Shown: piece by piece, positions 19,209 to 30,109 of the stretch | Layout: every line of letters starts with the position of its first letter | How positions within the stretch are numbered: position 1 is the first letter of the stretch | NCBI GenBank assembly: GCA_963745675.1 | Contig: CAVUYM010000011.1 | Span: 95,379 to 159,378, forward strand | Direction: 5' to 3' | Origin: JAUIIK01 sp963745675 | Lineage (GTDB): Bacteria; Chloroflexota; Chloroflexia; Thermomicrobiales; CFX8 | DNA length: 64,000 bases | Translations under genes and position numbers: made by a program | The notes under the pieces: model-generated | Told to the model about the DNA's origin: nothing | Databases searched by the model: none | What the model saw: the letters and a program-made list of their open reading frames with translations, nothing else

Positions 19209-22200
19209 TCAGAGCAGACCGTGTTCGACGGCTATTCGGGTAGCGGCGGTGCGGGAGGAGACACCGAGCTTGGTGTAGACCGAGGTGAGGTGAGAGCTAA
19301 CGGTGCGGGGACTGACGAAGAGCCGTTCGGCGACCTCAGGATCGGTCATTCCCTGAGCCACCAGTTGCAGGACTTCCAGTCTCACGCGGTGTGAGGCCGA
19401 AGGGTATTTCATCTGGCCGGTTCTCCAGCTCGACTTCCAGTGCCGCCACCTGATCGAGGGTGGGCTGCGCCTTCAGCGGCTCGCAGATTGTGCGGACTTC
19501 GTCGAGGAAGTTCCGGGCTTCGTCGATTTGGCCCTGGGCGATTCGAAGCCGGGCAATCTCCAGCAATGTCAGGGCTTGTTCGAAGGGCGCCGCGCAGGCC
19601 CCGGCGAGATCAAGCGCTGTCTTGAGGTGATCTTCGGCGTCGCTGAAGTGACCCTCCTGGGTGTCGAGTCCACCGAGGAAGCGATGGCTGGCCAGAAAGG
19701 TCAGCGGCTGCTCGGGGTTTGAGGCGTAGGCCAGTGCTTGCGTGGCATGGCGGCGAGCAACCTGTGCATCACCGTCAAGCAGGTGATAGCGAGCGTGGAG
19801 CAACGCCAGTTCAGCCCGGCCGAGCACCGCGCCACTCCACTCCAGCCAGCGCTGATTGGCATTGATCCAGTTCCGCTGCCCTCCCGAGGTTGCCATCGTC
19901 CAACAGGAGATCGGCAGCCAATCGCTGAAGGCTCAGGGCTGACAGGATGTCGCAGCCACCGGGTTCGCTCTCTGGACCAGCGGGTAACATGACGTGCACC
20001 TGCTGCCAGCCAAGATCCGGGTGGCCCTGATGACGCGCCAGTTCACCTGTCGCAACCATCGCTGCCCAACGCTCATCGGACAGCATACTGCCGAGGCTTA
20101 CGCCTGTGACGTCATGTGCTGTGTCCCAGCGACCTTCGAGGAGCAGAAGCGGGAGATACAGTGGAGGGTAGCGTGGTCGATCTGACTCAAAGATCCCGCG
20201 AGCACGTTGCAGGCTTGCTTGAGCAATATCAACTAAGCGCCGGCGCTCATCAATCCGGGTCGTCTGGTAGGGTAGAACGACCCGGTATAGTTCATTGAGC
20301 GCGCTGTTACCGACTAGCCGGTAGTGATCGATCTGCTCGTAGGCTGCTCTTGCCTGACCAAACGCTTCCCGTGCTTCGGCTGGACGGCCAAAGTCCGCAT
20401 AGGCAGCTCCGAGACCCAATTGCACATCCTGAAGTGCGGCCAGAAGAATGCCATCGCCCCTCGACAGCGTCGCAATCCGCTCCGCATAGGGCTCACCGAA
20501 TGCCAACGCTTCGTGATAGCGTCCTGCCATGGCAAGTCGAGTCACCAGGCCGCCCCGCCGAATGTTGATGCCCCAGGCCCACCGGTTTTCGCCACTGCTC
20601 GTTGGCGCGTCGACGGTCGGTAAGGCATCCGCAATCCAAATGAGGAGCTCATCGTCGACCTTGATGCCGTCGGCTTCCAGCGCCTCGAGCGCCTCATCTC
20701 CCGCCAGCAATTCGTCCAGTCCCCGGCGGATATCCAGTGCAAAACAGCGCAGCATCCCACGGTCAGCCAGTGCAAAGGCGGCAAGTACCCGGTCACTCCC
20801 GGCGCGGGCCAGTCGTTCGGCCACCTCAAGGTGAGCGATGCCGAGCTCTGGTTCGGCGTAGCGTAGGTGGCGCCCGATGCGATAGTGCAGCCAGCCTTGC
20901 TGCGCCAGGTCCGTCCCGGCTGCCTCTAGTAGCTGCAGTGCGGTCTCGAAGCGCTCGACGCCGATCTTCCAGGCATAGAGCCGGATGGCCCGCTCTCCGG
21001 CTCGGATGAACCAGTCGACCGCCCGGTCATCCCCCGCCTGCTGGAAATGGTGGGCGACGGCATCGAGATCGGGAGACGCTGTTGCTGCGAGCAGATCACC
21101 AATCTGACGATGCAGTGCCCGGCGGCGGCTGAGGACCAGCGACTCGTAGAGCGCTTCACGCAACAGGGCATGGCGAAAGTGCAACCCTCTCATCTTCCCG
21201 GATTCCTTAAGCACACGGGCCTCAAGCGCTTCAGCGATGGCCTGGTCAAGGTCGGCGCTGTCCAGCTGCCCGACCGTCTGCCAGAGATCAAGTGGCATTT
21301 CTTGCCCGATCACCGCCGCGACCTGCAGCGCCCGGTGCGTTTCCGGGGAGAGGTGATCCAGCCGGGCATCGAGCACCTGCAGCAGTAAAGGCGGGAGATG
21401 TGCCTCGTCGAGATCGCCGAGACGCCAACCATCTTCCGAGGGCTGGAGTACTTGCTCCGCCTGCATCCCCTGCAGCAGCTCATCGACAAAGAAGGGGTTG
21501 CCTTCGGCGCGTTGCCAGACGTACGCGATCAGCCGGGCTGTGTCGCCATGGTTGAGCGCATAGTCACCCTCGATCATCTCTCGTACCGTATCCCGGTCGA
21601 GTCGTGTTAGCTGCATGCGCTGGGCGTGACTCTCACGGACGATGAGTGGCAGTAGCGCGTAGAGCGGATGGCTGCGGACGATCTCTTCATGGCGATAGGA
21701 GGCGATGAGCATGATCGCCGCCTGGCCGATCGATCTGCCGAGGTAGCGCAGCAGTTCCAGGCTGGCTGGATCACTCCAGTGCAGATCCTCCAGGACGAGC
21801 AGAAGTGGTTGTTGCGTGCTGACCTCTGTGAAGAAATCGTGGGCAAGGTCGAAGAGCTCGACCTGCGAGCCGACCCCAGCCATGCCGCCGCCCTGGCGGA
21901 GTTGATCCGGAAGGCTGGGAAGCGTGGTATCGGTCGTGGGATAGTCGCGGAGGAGCTCGACCCAGGGACCATACGGTGGTGTCGTCGTCAGGTCGTAACA
22001 ACCGCCGCCGAGGACGAGTGCGCCGGCATCCGTTGCCCGCTGGACCAGATCGTCTAACCAGTGTCGTTTTGCCGATGCCGGCTTCGCCGCTGATCAGGAC
22101 GAGCGAGCCGTGGCCGGCGATGGCATCGTCGAGCAGGTCACGGAGCTGGGCACGCTCGGGGTCGCGTCCGTAAAATACCGAACGCGATCCCTGAGATTGT

Positions 22201-22237
22201 CTAAACCAACCGCGGGCTGGCCACTGAGAGTCCTCAT
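19209..22237 (-). CDS. LAL-type AAA-TPR-LuxR transcription regulator, module 1 (about four frame breaks)
   Basis: About 1,000 residues when bridged. The N-terminal STAND/AAA ATPase has Walker A G-E-A-G-I-G-K-T-T and the conserved CYDLTTTPPYGPW, with Walker B LLLVLEDLHWSD. The middle is a long TPR-like superhelix. The C-terminus is a LuxR HTH (LTPRE..., DPEVAERLFVSPRTVSSHLT, VYTKLGV). Such LAL/MalT-type proteins sense a ligand, oligomerise with ATP and activate transcription. Breaks fall near 22200, 22058 (extra A), 19885 and 19400. The start is inferred. Its HTH is nearly the same as that of module 2. Confidence 0.8.
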
Positions 22238-22372
22238 CTCTAGCTTTTCGATGTGTTCAGTGTAGCAGGAGGGCGACGGATGCCGGCTGGTTCAAATGCA
22301 GACTGGTAGGACGCGCTGAAGTCTGCCGGTCTGTGGTGATTGCTGCGCGCACTTCCAAGCAAGATGGCCGTT

Positions 22373-22407
22373 CCGGTCCCGGCTCGTTGGTCGAAGGCCG
22401 GGACCGG
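22373..22407 (-). terminator. Hairpin after module 2 repeat protein
   Basis: A perfect 11-bp stem, CCGGTCCCGGC...GCCGGGACCGG, begins 15 bp past the stop of the module 2 small gene. No clear U-run follows. Confidence 0.55.
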
Positions 22408-22422
22408 AAGAGTTCGGGCATG

Positions 22423-22884
22423 CTATTGGCCGCTGCTCATCGGCAGGCCTTCACCCAGCGGAGCAGACTCCTGCTGCCCGGCCTGAGCCAGAGCGTTCAT
22501 CGGGAAGCCTTCGCCCTGAGGTGCAGCAACGATGCGGGCCCGGTCGGCTGCACCGGCCGATACTGCGAAGATGACCGGCTGCGTCAATGAGCGCGGGTAG
22601 CCTTCACCCTGAGGAGCGTCCACTGAACGGAGCAATCCTTCACCGTGAGAGGCCTCAATGGCTAGGCTGCTCCGATCGACGAGTCCTTCGCCTGCATTGA
22701 CGGCTGTATAGCCGATCACCGGATTCGTAACGCCGTGGGATGTGCTACTTCCAGCGCCGGGGAGCTCCAGGTTGCCGACGGTTGTGAGGCCGAGTGCTCC
22801 GGCGGCCAGGGCGGCGGCGATGAGGAGCCCGCCGGCCAACTTCTGGACGTTGCGGTTGAAGGTGCGAGTGGTCTGTGCCTGCAT
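22423..22884 (-). CDS. Small membrane-anchored GEG-repeat protein, module 2
   Basis: A 153-residue paralogue of the 18553-19011 product. It shares MQAQTTRTF, the membrane segment LAGGLLIAAALAAGALGL and a following LELPGAGSS. The tail has five GEG units: NAGEGLVDRS, SHGEGLLRS, APQGEGYPRS, APQGEGFPMN and APLGEGLPMS, ending SSGQ. I start at MQAQTT rather than 14 codons upstream because GAAAGG sits before it and the paralogue begins there. It lies 190 bp after the module 2 regulator. Function unknown; exported or displayed repeats are inferred. Confidence 0.75.
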   Translation of the reverse strand: MQAQTTRTFNRNVQKLAGGLLIAAALAAGALGLTTVGNLELPGAGSSTSHGVTNPVIGYTAVNAGEGLVDRSSLAIEASHGEGLLRSVDAPQGEGYPRSLTQPVIFAVSAGAADRARIVAAPQGEGFPMNALAQAGQQESAPLGEGLPMSSGQ

Positions 22885-22938
22885 GGTGGTGAGCCTTTCT
22901 GGTGACTGGTGATGGCGCCCTGCCATCGCTCTGATACC

Positions 22939-23065
22939 AGACTAGGGAGTGGGGCGAAGCGGCACATCGTATGGCTTACGGGAATGGGAACGAACTGTAT
23001 TGGAGAGCTTCACCGTAGGCTTACGGAGAGGTGTTGCGAAGCGCGTCACCGTAGGTGAACGTACA
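22939..23065 (-). promoter_or_regulatory. Promoter and operator block for module 2 repeat protein
   Basis: Minus strand: ACGATGTG (22970-22963), 18 bp, TAGTCT (22944-22939). The palindrome CCGTA-GGCT-TACGG lies at 23013-23026, again 43 bp from the box, with a further CCGTAGGTGAACGTAC at 23049-23064. A 19-bp stretch, GGCACATCGTATGGCTTAC (22961-22979), differs from module 1 at one base and sits at the same distance from the start codon. Confidence 0.65.
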
Positions 23066-23073
23066 GATGCTGG

Positions 23074-25964
23074 TTAGAGCAGGTGTTGTTCGACGGCCAG
23101 ACGGGTGGCGGCAGTGCGGGAGTTGACGCCGAGCTTGGTGTAGACCGCGGTTAGGTGGGAGCTGACGGTGCGGGGACTGACGAAGAGGCGTTCGGCGACC
23201 TCGGGATCGGTCAGCCCCTCGGCGACCAATTGCAGGACTTCCAGTTCGCGCGGTGTGAGACCGAAGGGGAGCTCGTCCGACCGGTCCGCGAGCTCGGCTT
23301 CGAGCGTCGTGACCTGATCGAGGGTTGGTTGTGCCTTGAGCGGTTCACAGATGGCGCGGACCTCGTCCAGCAGCTTCTGTGCCGCGTCAGTCTGGCGCTG
23401 GGCAGCCCGAAGCCGAGCGAATTCGAGGAGTGTGAGCGCGCGTTCGAAGGGCGCGTCGCATGCGTCAACAAGATCGAGCGAGGTCTGAAGATGCTGGTCA
23501 GCATCAGCGTATTGCCTCGCTTGGACAGCGAGTTCTCCGAGAACGCGGTGGGCTGCGATTAATGCTAGCGGTTGGCGAGGCTCAGTGGCATGGGTGAGGG
23601 CTCGGTCGGCATGTTGGCGAGCCATAGCTGTTTCTCCTACAAGCCGGTGGAAGCGTGCCCATAGGAGTTGGTTTTCGGCCCGCCCGAGGACCGCGCCACT
23701 CCACTGCAGTAGCCGGTCATTGGCCTCCAGCCAGGCGCGTGCTTGTTCGATCTGGCCGGCATCCAACGCAATTTCAGCTGCGAATGGTTGAAACGCAGCG
23801 AGTACAGGGTAGCGGCACGTACCAGGGTCGGTTGCCGGTCCATGAGGGAGGTAGCGGAGAATCTTCTCCCGACCCGCTACAAGGTCGCCACGGTGACGGG
23901 TAAGCTGCAATCGCAAAGGGGTAAAACGGGAAGCTTTGATGAAGTAGGAAGGATCATCCAGCCGATGCAACATTTCGTCGGCACGATCCCAATCACCACT
24001 TAAGTAATATTCAAATGCCCAGGCCGTCTTGGAATAGTGCTCTGGGCCATCGGGCATCTGAACACTGGTATCACGCATCCACAGCGCTTGTGTGGCGCGG
24101 ACGAGGTCATGGCGCTCTTGGATATTATCCGCAGCGTATGGAATCTGCACTTCCATCAAGAGGTCGAGCGCATCCACCCCCGCCTGTCCCAGATCGCCAA
24201 GCGCTTCGTACATGTTCCGAGAGCGAGTCATCGCCTGACGTGCCTCTTGCGGCTGGCCCATGACCGCGTAACTGCGACCGGCTGCTCGAAATGCGTCGGG
24301 GGATCTCTCCCACTCTTTCTCGGGCCAGTTCTCAAGCAGTTTCCTAGCGCCTTGGAACTGGCCGGCTATTGTCAAATGCAGCGCGAGTGTTCCACGTCCC
24401 TGAATACTGAGCCGGGTCCCGAACACCATCTCCAGACGTTCGAGTTCCTCGCGCCCGGCAGGCTCGATTTGTTCGAGCGCAAGCACTCCTGCCGACATGT
24501 CATCCAAGCCGCGACGCACGTCGTTTTGAAAGCTGCGGACGAGTCCCTGGTGTTCACGAGCCAGATGAGCGATAATCGATCGATTCGCTGCCAGTGCGAC
24601 CTCTTCGGCCACTTCAAGCAACCGAATACTTCGAGCGAAATCGCTATGTCGCAGTAGCAGACCGGATCGAAAGAGCAAGCAGGCGCGCTCACCCATGCGC
24701 TCGGGGTCACCCGCCAGCAAGGCCTGGGCGCGGTCGAACTGATCGGCAGCCATCAATTGAGCCTGGCGGTGGAGGGCGCGTTCCGCGGCCCGCGCCAGCC
24801 AGTCGACCAGACGCGAATCGACCGCATGCTCCAGATGGAAGGCTACTGCATCAGGATCTGGGTCTGGTGCGGTCATCAGAACGTCGGCTACACGCTGATG
24901 CCAGATTCTTCTGCGGGTTAATAGAATACCCTTGTAGAGGACCTCACGGATCAACGCATGTGTGAAGCGCACGCCCTGATGGTTGGCTGTCTCGTCCAGC
25001 ACATGTATCGCGAAAGCCTGCTCAATAGCGGCGTCGAGCACATGTTGCTGTGTCTTGCCTACCGCTTCCCAAAGCTCGAGCGGCACCTCCTCACCGATAA
25101 TCGCGGCGATCTCGAGTGCCTGGCGTGCCTCCACTCCGAACCGAGCTAGTCGCTGCTCGATAACCTGTACGACGATAGAGGGCATATAGCCTTCGTCGAG
25201 TTCGCCCAACCACATATCCCTGCCGTCCAGCGCGAGCACGCCTTCGATTTCGAGTGCGCGCAGTAGCTCAGTGGCGAACAATGGATTGCCGCTGGTGCGT
25301 GTTTCCAGGTAGGCGGCAAGCCGGTTCGTGTCCGCTTCTGGAAGTCCCCTCGCAAGTACTAGATTTCGAAGCTCGGCGGGGTTGAGACGCTGAAGCTCAA
25401 TCCTCAGCGCATCGGATTCACGCGTGATCAAGGGCAGCAGTTGGAAGAGCGGGTGGTACCGGGTGAGTTCGTCCTCCCGATAAGTGATGATGATCAAAAC
25501 TGCGAACTGGTGAAGAGCGCGGGCGAGATAGCGCAGCAGTTCCAGGCTGGCTGGATCACTCCAGTGCAGATCCTCCAGGACAAGCAGGAGGGGACGCTGC
25601 AAACTGACCTCGGCGAAGAACACGCGGACGAGTTCGAACAGCTCGGCCTGCGAGCCGATACCAGCGATATCGCTACCCTCACGAAGCGGCTCGGGCAATG
25701 GCGGGAGCATCTCGTCGCTGGTGGGATAACTGCGGACGAGCTCGACCCAGGGGCCGTACGGCGGGGTCGTCGTCAGGTCGTAGCAGCCGCCGGTGAGGAT
25801 GAGTGCGCCTGCGTCCTCGAGCCTGTCGGACGAGATCACGTGACCAGTGTCGTCTTGCCAATGCCGGCCTCACCGCTGATCAGGACGAGCGAACCGTGAC
25901 CGGCGATGGCGTCGTCGAGGAGCTCGCGCAGCCGGGCACGCTCCCGCTCACGTCCGAAGATCAT
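23074..25964 (-). CDS. LAL-type AAA-TPR-LuxR transcription regulator, module 2 (one frame break)
   Basis: About 963 residues, the best-preserved LAL gene here; the single break is near 25845, just after Walker A. MIFGRERERARLRELLDDAI starts the ATPase, followed by GEAGIGKTTLV (Walker A), TGGCYDLTTTPPYGPW, and LLLVLEDLHWSD (Walker B). The TPR-like region spans ~300-850. The HTH (last ~65 residues) reads LTPRELEVLQLVAEGLTDPE then VAERLFVSPRTVSSHLTAVY. GGGGAG precedes the ATG. It probably activates the GEG-repeat gene 190 bp downstream, given the shared palindromes. Confidence 0.85.
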
Positions 25965-26203
25965 TGGACGCTCCCCATGGCGTCGCGCTCGCCAGTCGTG
26001 GTTGACCACAGGGACTCCTTCTCTCGCCTAGTCTCCGATGGCAGTGTAGCAGGCCCGTGGGGAAGGGCAGGGTTCGAGGACTCTCGCGAATCCGAGTGGT
26101 ACGCCACTCGACTGTGCTGAATGAATGAAATGGGTCGAAAGTCATGCGGGACTAATTGTCTCCGGGGCTGATACGCAGATCATGAGGCGTGTGCGTCAGA
26201 AAT

Positions 26204-26239
26204 GGAGTGCCCAGGGTGTCTGCTCACCCCGGGCACTCC
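26204..26239 (-). terminator. Hairpin after module 3 repeat protein
   Basis: GGAGTGCCC (26204-26212) pairs with GGGCACTCC (26231-26239), with an inner GGGTG/CACCC pair. It is followed on the minus strand by ATTTCT. It completes the pattern of a strong hairpin after each of the three small genes. Confidence 0.6.
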
Positions 26240-26255
26240 GTCGAAAAAAGGAGCG

Positions 26256-26783
26256 TTAGTAATCGCTGGAGCCATCGTCTGCCGGAAGGACCAGATGATC
26301 GGTGTCCCAGGAGTTCTCCTCGATCAAGCGGTAGTCAGGCGCGGCGGCTGGAGTGGATTCTTCGCCGGCTAGCCGGGCGCGTGCGTCCCAGTCCCAGCTG
26401 TTTGATTCGATGAGACGAATCTCCTGGACTGTGGCCGGCGTCACGTAGTCGAAGCTGTTCTGCTCGCTCAGCCGGATGCTGGCGACGCTGGCGTAGTTGG
26501 CCGCTGGCTGGTAGTCCCAGCTGTTCTCTTCCAGGAAGAGCGCGTTGACCGGTTAAGCCGCTGCATAATCGAAGCTGTTCTGCTCGATCAGCTGGATCTG
26601 GGCTAGCGGGTCGGCTGCGACGGTTGGTTGCGCCTGGCTATTGCTGCCGATGAGCGGCAGTTCGACCTGATCGTTCAGTGCAATCGCGCCGATAGTTGAG
26701 GCGGCCAGCAGTGCCAGTCCGATTGCGCCTGCCGTCAGTCGGTTGAAGCCATTGCCGCGTGTCAGAGTGGTTGGTGCCTGCAT
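26256..26783 (-). CDS. Small membrane-anchored NS[FW]D-repeat protein, module 3 (in-frame stop)
   Basis: The full frame is about 175 codons. An in-frame TAA at 26553-26555 splits it into a 76-residue N-terminal part and 99 codons with no other stop. MQAPTTLTR leads to one membrane segment (~20-38) and VELPLIGSN, like the module 1 and 2 paralogues. Five repeats follow: LIEQNSFDYAAA, FLEENSWDYQPA, LSEQNSFDYVTP, LIESNSWDWDAR and LIEENSWDTDHL. Four lie after the TAA, so the stop is either a base error or a recent mutation. GGAG sits 7 nt before the chosen ATG. Function unknown; cognate to the adjacent LAL gene by position. Confidence 0.7.
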
Positions 26784-26839
26784 GATCATTCTCCTTTTTC
26801 TGTGGGCTCTCTGCCCTGCACTCAAATCTCTATGACTCC

Positions 26840-26964
26840 ACTCTAGAGATCGGCGCCCGGCCTCACATCGTCCGGTTGACCTATTCGAAATGTCTACCCA
26901 GGGAATGCGCATATTGTGCAGTCTTATGCGCAGGTACGCAGTCGGTCACGAAGCAATATGCGCA
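26840..26964 (-). promoter_or_regulatory. Promoter and direct-repeat block for module 3 repeat protein
   Basis: Minus strand: ACGATGTG (26871-26864), 18 bp, TAGAGT (26845-26840), the same geometry as modules 1 and 2. Instead of CCGTA palindromes, three ATGCGCA copies (26905-26911, 26926-26932, 26958-26964) lie upstream; the first is the palindrome ATGCGCAT. Confidence 0.55.
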
Positions 26965-27006
26965 GTGATTGCGAGAGCAGTGATCTGATTTCTGGTGAGT
27001 GGGGAG

Positions 27007-30000
27007 CTATCCGCTATTCAACTCGGCCCAGCGGGCGACGGCGGCGGCGCGGGAGTTGACACCCAGCTTGTTGTAGACGGAGCGGAGATGCTGGGCGACG
27101 GTACGTGGCGAGATGTAGAGCGCCTCCCCGATCTCGGCATTCGTCGCGCCAGTCGCGGCGTGCTCCAGCACCTCGACCTCGCGGTTGGAGAGACCAGCGG
27201 GGTGCTCTGTTGGGTGACGTGCGGAGCCCCGCCTCGATCTGGTCGGCCCGTTTCAGCGAACTTTGGCGCCGAGTTGAAGTACAGATCGTGCGTGCTGCGC
27301 GGAGCGAACCGGCTTGCTTCCTCGGCATCGTCCCTCGCGGCGGCGAGTTCGGCGAGGGCGAGCAGGGTGAGCGCCTGTTCGTATTGCGCTTCACAGCGTT
27401 CGGCGAGTTCGAGTGATGTCTGGAGATGCTCTGTTGCCTCATCGTATCGACCGGCTTCGGTGTCGAGTTCGCCCAGGAGGCGGTGTGCGGCGATCAGCGC
27501 AAGCGGCTGGCGAGGATCGCTGGCACTGATGAACGCTGATTCGGCATGACCGATGGGCGTTGTCCGGGTCGTCAATTATAGCGATGGTAGCGAGCCGGAG
27601 CAGGCTGGCCTCGGCTCTCCCGATGACGGCACCGCTCCAGTCCAGCCAGTGCTCTAGCGCCTCAATCCACATCCGCGCGTTCTCAAGATCGTCTGCATCG
27701 AGCGATAGCGATGCTGCAATCTGTAGCGCGGAAACTGAGACGTCAAAGTTCGCGTTTCCCGGTTCATCGGGCCGGAGATTTGGGAACCGTCGCCGGACTT
27801 CATCCCAGGCCGCGTCCGGGTTATTGTCCTCGGGTGCCAAAGTTCCGATAGCTTGTAACAGGAGCGGTCGCGCGAACGGCCATCGACGAACTCCGCCCGG
27901 GCGGCGAATTAGGCTGCGAGGGCGATCCCAATGTCCTTCGAGCAAGTCCACAGGTACAGCATGGATTGAAGCGGAATCGTCAGTAGGCATGATTTCCCTT
28001 ACCTGCATGACGATACTCACTTTATCTTCCGTAATCTGATGACGCTCACGAATGTTTTCTGTGTCATACAAGATAAGATTCAACAATCTCTTGTGAAGCG
28101 TGGCGACAATCAATAGTTGGTGGCTAAGTGTTTGATATGTATCAAGCGCTTGTTGGCGCCACTGTTCCGCAAGCTCGGGATGGCCGAGTGCGGTGTATGC
28201 GTTACAGAGCCCGAGATAGGCATCCCGGCAGAAGTCCTGCATGAGCGGTTGATCGTACTGAATAGCTTGCTCCGTACCTGTGACGAAGCGCTCACCGATT
28301 TCGATAGCTCGATGAAAGTAGCCCGCCCCGCTCAGTTGCAAGATGAAACTATTGGCGACATTGTTGACACCCGGATGAGCTCCAACTTTTGCCAGCCCGC
28401 TGGCTGAAATGCGATGTGGATTTGCGAACGCATCTGCCGGGAACATCGATTCAATTGCCTTTCTCGCGGCTTCTTCCTCCTCAGGCGAGACATCTTCTCG
28501 GGTGTGATAGGCCTCTTCCATGTCCCGAAGGCCTGCCCGAAAGTCACCCCTATTGCAGAGCAACAGGCCGCGGTTTGAGCGACTTTGGGCATCCAGCATT
28601 CGATTTCCAGTCAGTTGAGCAATGCTAATTGCGTCATCGAGATAAGTGAGGCCACGGGTTCGGTCGGTGTAGCGCAGTAGGTGACCGATATGACCGAGTA
28701 GCCAGCCGCGCGACGGTTCGAGTCTGGTCCCCCTCCATCAGTGGTAATGCTGATTCGTAGTGGTTGACTGCAATAGTAAGTGCATACTGTTGTTCGGCTT
28801 GAAGTCCGGCGCGTAGGAGCCAGGACGAAGCTCGGGGGTCGCCCGATTCCTGGAAATGGTGTGCAACAGTGTCGGGATACGCGTTCGGCCATCTCGCTTA
28901 GCATTCTCCAGTGTGCGATGCCAGCTGCGACGCCGGTTGAGGATGAGGGATTCGTAGAGGGCTTCGCGGAGTAACGCGTGGCGGAACTCGAGTGCGTCAG
29001 GCGATGCCGCCTCGCCGAGCATGCGCGTTTCGAGCGCTTCGGCCATCACCCGATCGAAAGCGTCCTCATCCAACCCCGCCACTTCTTGCCAGAGGTCGAC
29101 TGGGACGATCTGCCCGATCACGGCGGCCACTTGCAGCGCAGCCAGCGTCTCCGGCGTCAGATTGGAGAGGCGCTGGTCGAGCACCTGACGCAGGAGCAGC
29201 GGTACCTGTACACGCTCTAGCTCTCCGAGAGCCCATACACCGTTGGATCGTTGCAACTCCCGTTCGTCTTCAAGTCCCTGGAGGATCTCCTCAGCGAAGA
29301 AGGGATTGCCTTCGGAGCGCTCGGCGACGTGCTCGACCAGGCGCTCGCGGTCGGAATCCTCCAGGTCGTATCGGCTTAACACCATCTTCCGAATGTCATC
29401 GCGGTCGAGCTGGTGGAGATGAAGACGGTGTGGCTGACTCTCACGGACGAGCAGTGGCAGCAACTGGTAGAGCTCGTGCCGCCGGGTGAGCTCGTCATCG
29501 CGATAGGTCGCAATGAGCAAGAACGCGGCCTCTTCAAGCGACCGGGCAAGATAGCGCAGTGCTTCCAGGCTGGCGGAGTCAGACCAGTGCAGATCTTCGA
29601 GGACGACAACCAGTGGTTGAGTCTCTGCGATCGAGGCGAAAAAGCGGCGAGCCTCTTCAAAGAGTGCCGTCTGGCTGCCGACCTGTCCCATGGCGTCGGA
29701 ATCGCCAAACCAGGATGGAACGGCTGGCTGATCGTCCTGTGGGGCGTAACCGCGGAGAGCTTCGGCCCAGGGGCCATAGGGCGGGGTCGTCGTCAGGTCG
29801 TAGCAACCACCGGTAAGGACGAGGCAGCCCCGCTGCCGGGCTTCTGGACGAGGTCGTCGACCAGCGTCGTCTTGCCGATGCCGGCTTCGCCGCTGATCAG
29901 GACGAGCGAGCCGTGGCCGGCGATGGCGTCGTCGAGGTATTGCCGCAGCTGCGCCTGTTCGCGTTCGCGGCCGACGATATGGGCTGGTTGAAGAGAGGCT

Positions 30001-30018
30001 CGCCACGGGTAGCTCCAC
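27007..30018 (-). CDS. LAL-type AAA-TPR-LuxR transcription regulator, module 3 (about six frame breaks)
   Basis: About 1,000 residues after bridging. It has VGREREQAQLRQYLDDAIAG, Walker A GEAGIGKTTLV, TGGCYDLTTTPPYGPW, and Walker B VVVLEDLHWSD. Helical repeats follow, then a LuxR HTH: LSNREVEVLEHAATGATNAE and IGEALYISPRTVAQHLRSVY, NKLGVNSRAA. The HTH differs clearly from modules 1 and 2. Breaks lie near 29980, 29850, 28880, 28700, 27560 and 27250. The start (GTG near 30018) is uncertain because the first break lies within the first 20 codons. The gene is divergent from the hydrolase at 30110. Confidence 0.75.
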
Positions 30019-30109
30019 GCGATCGTTGTTCGGATGGGCAGATATGTGGTCTGATGATGACTATAGCATCGAGTGGAGAGCAGCTTGAACTGGCGAGAAG
30101 GGAACAGGT

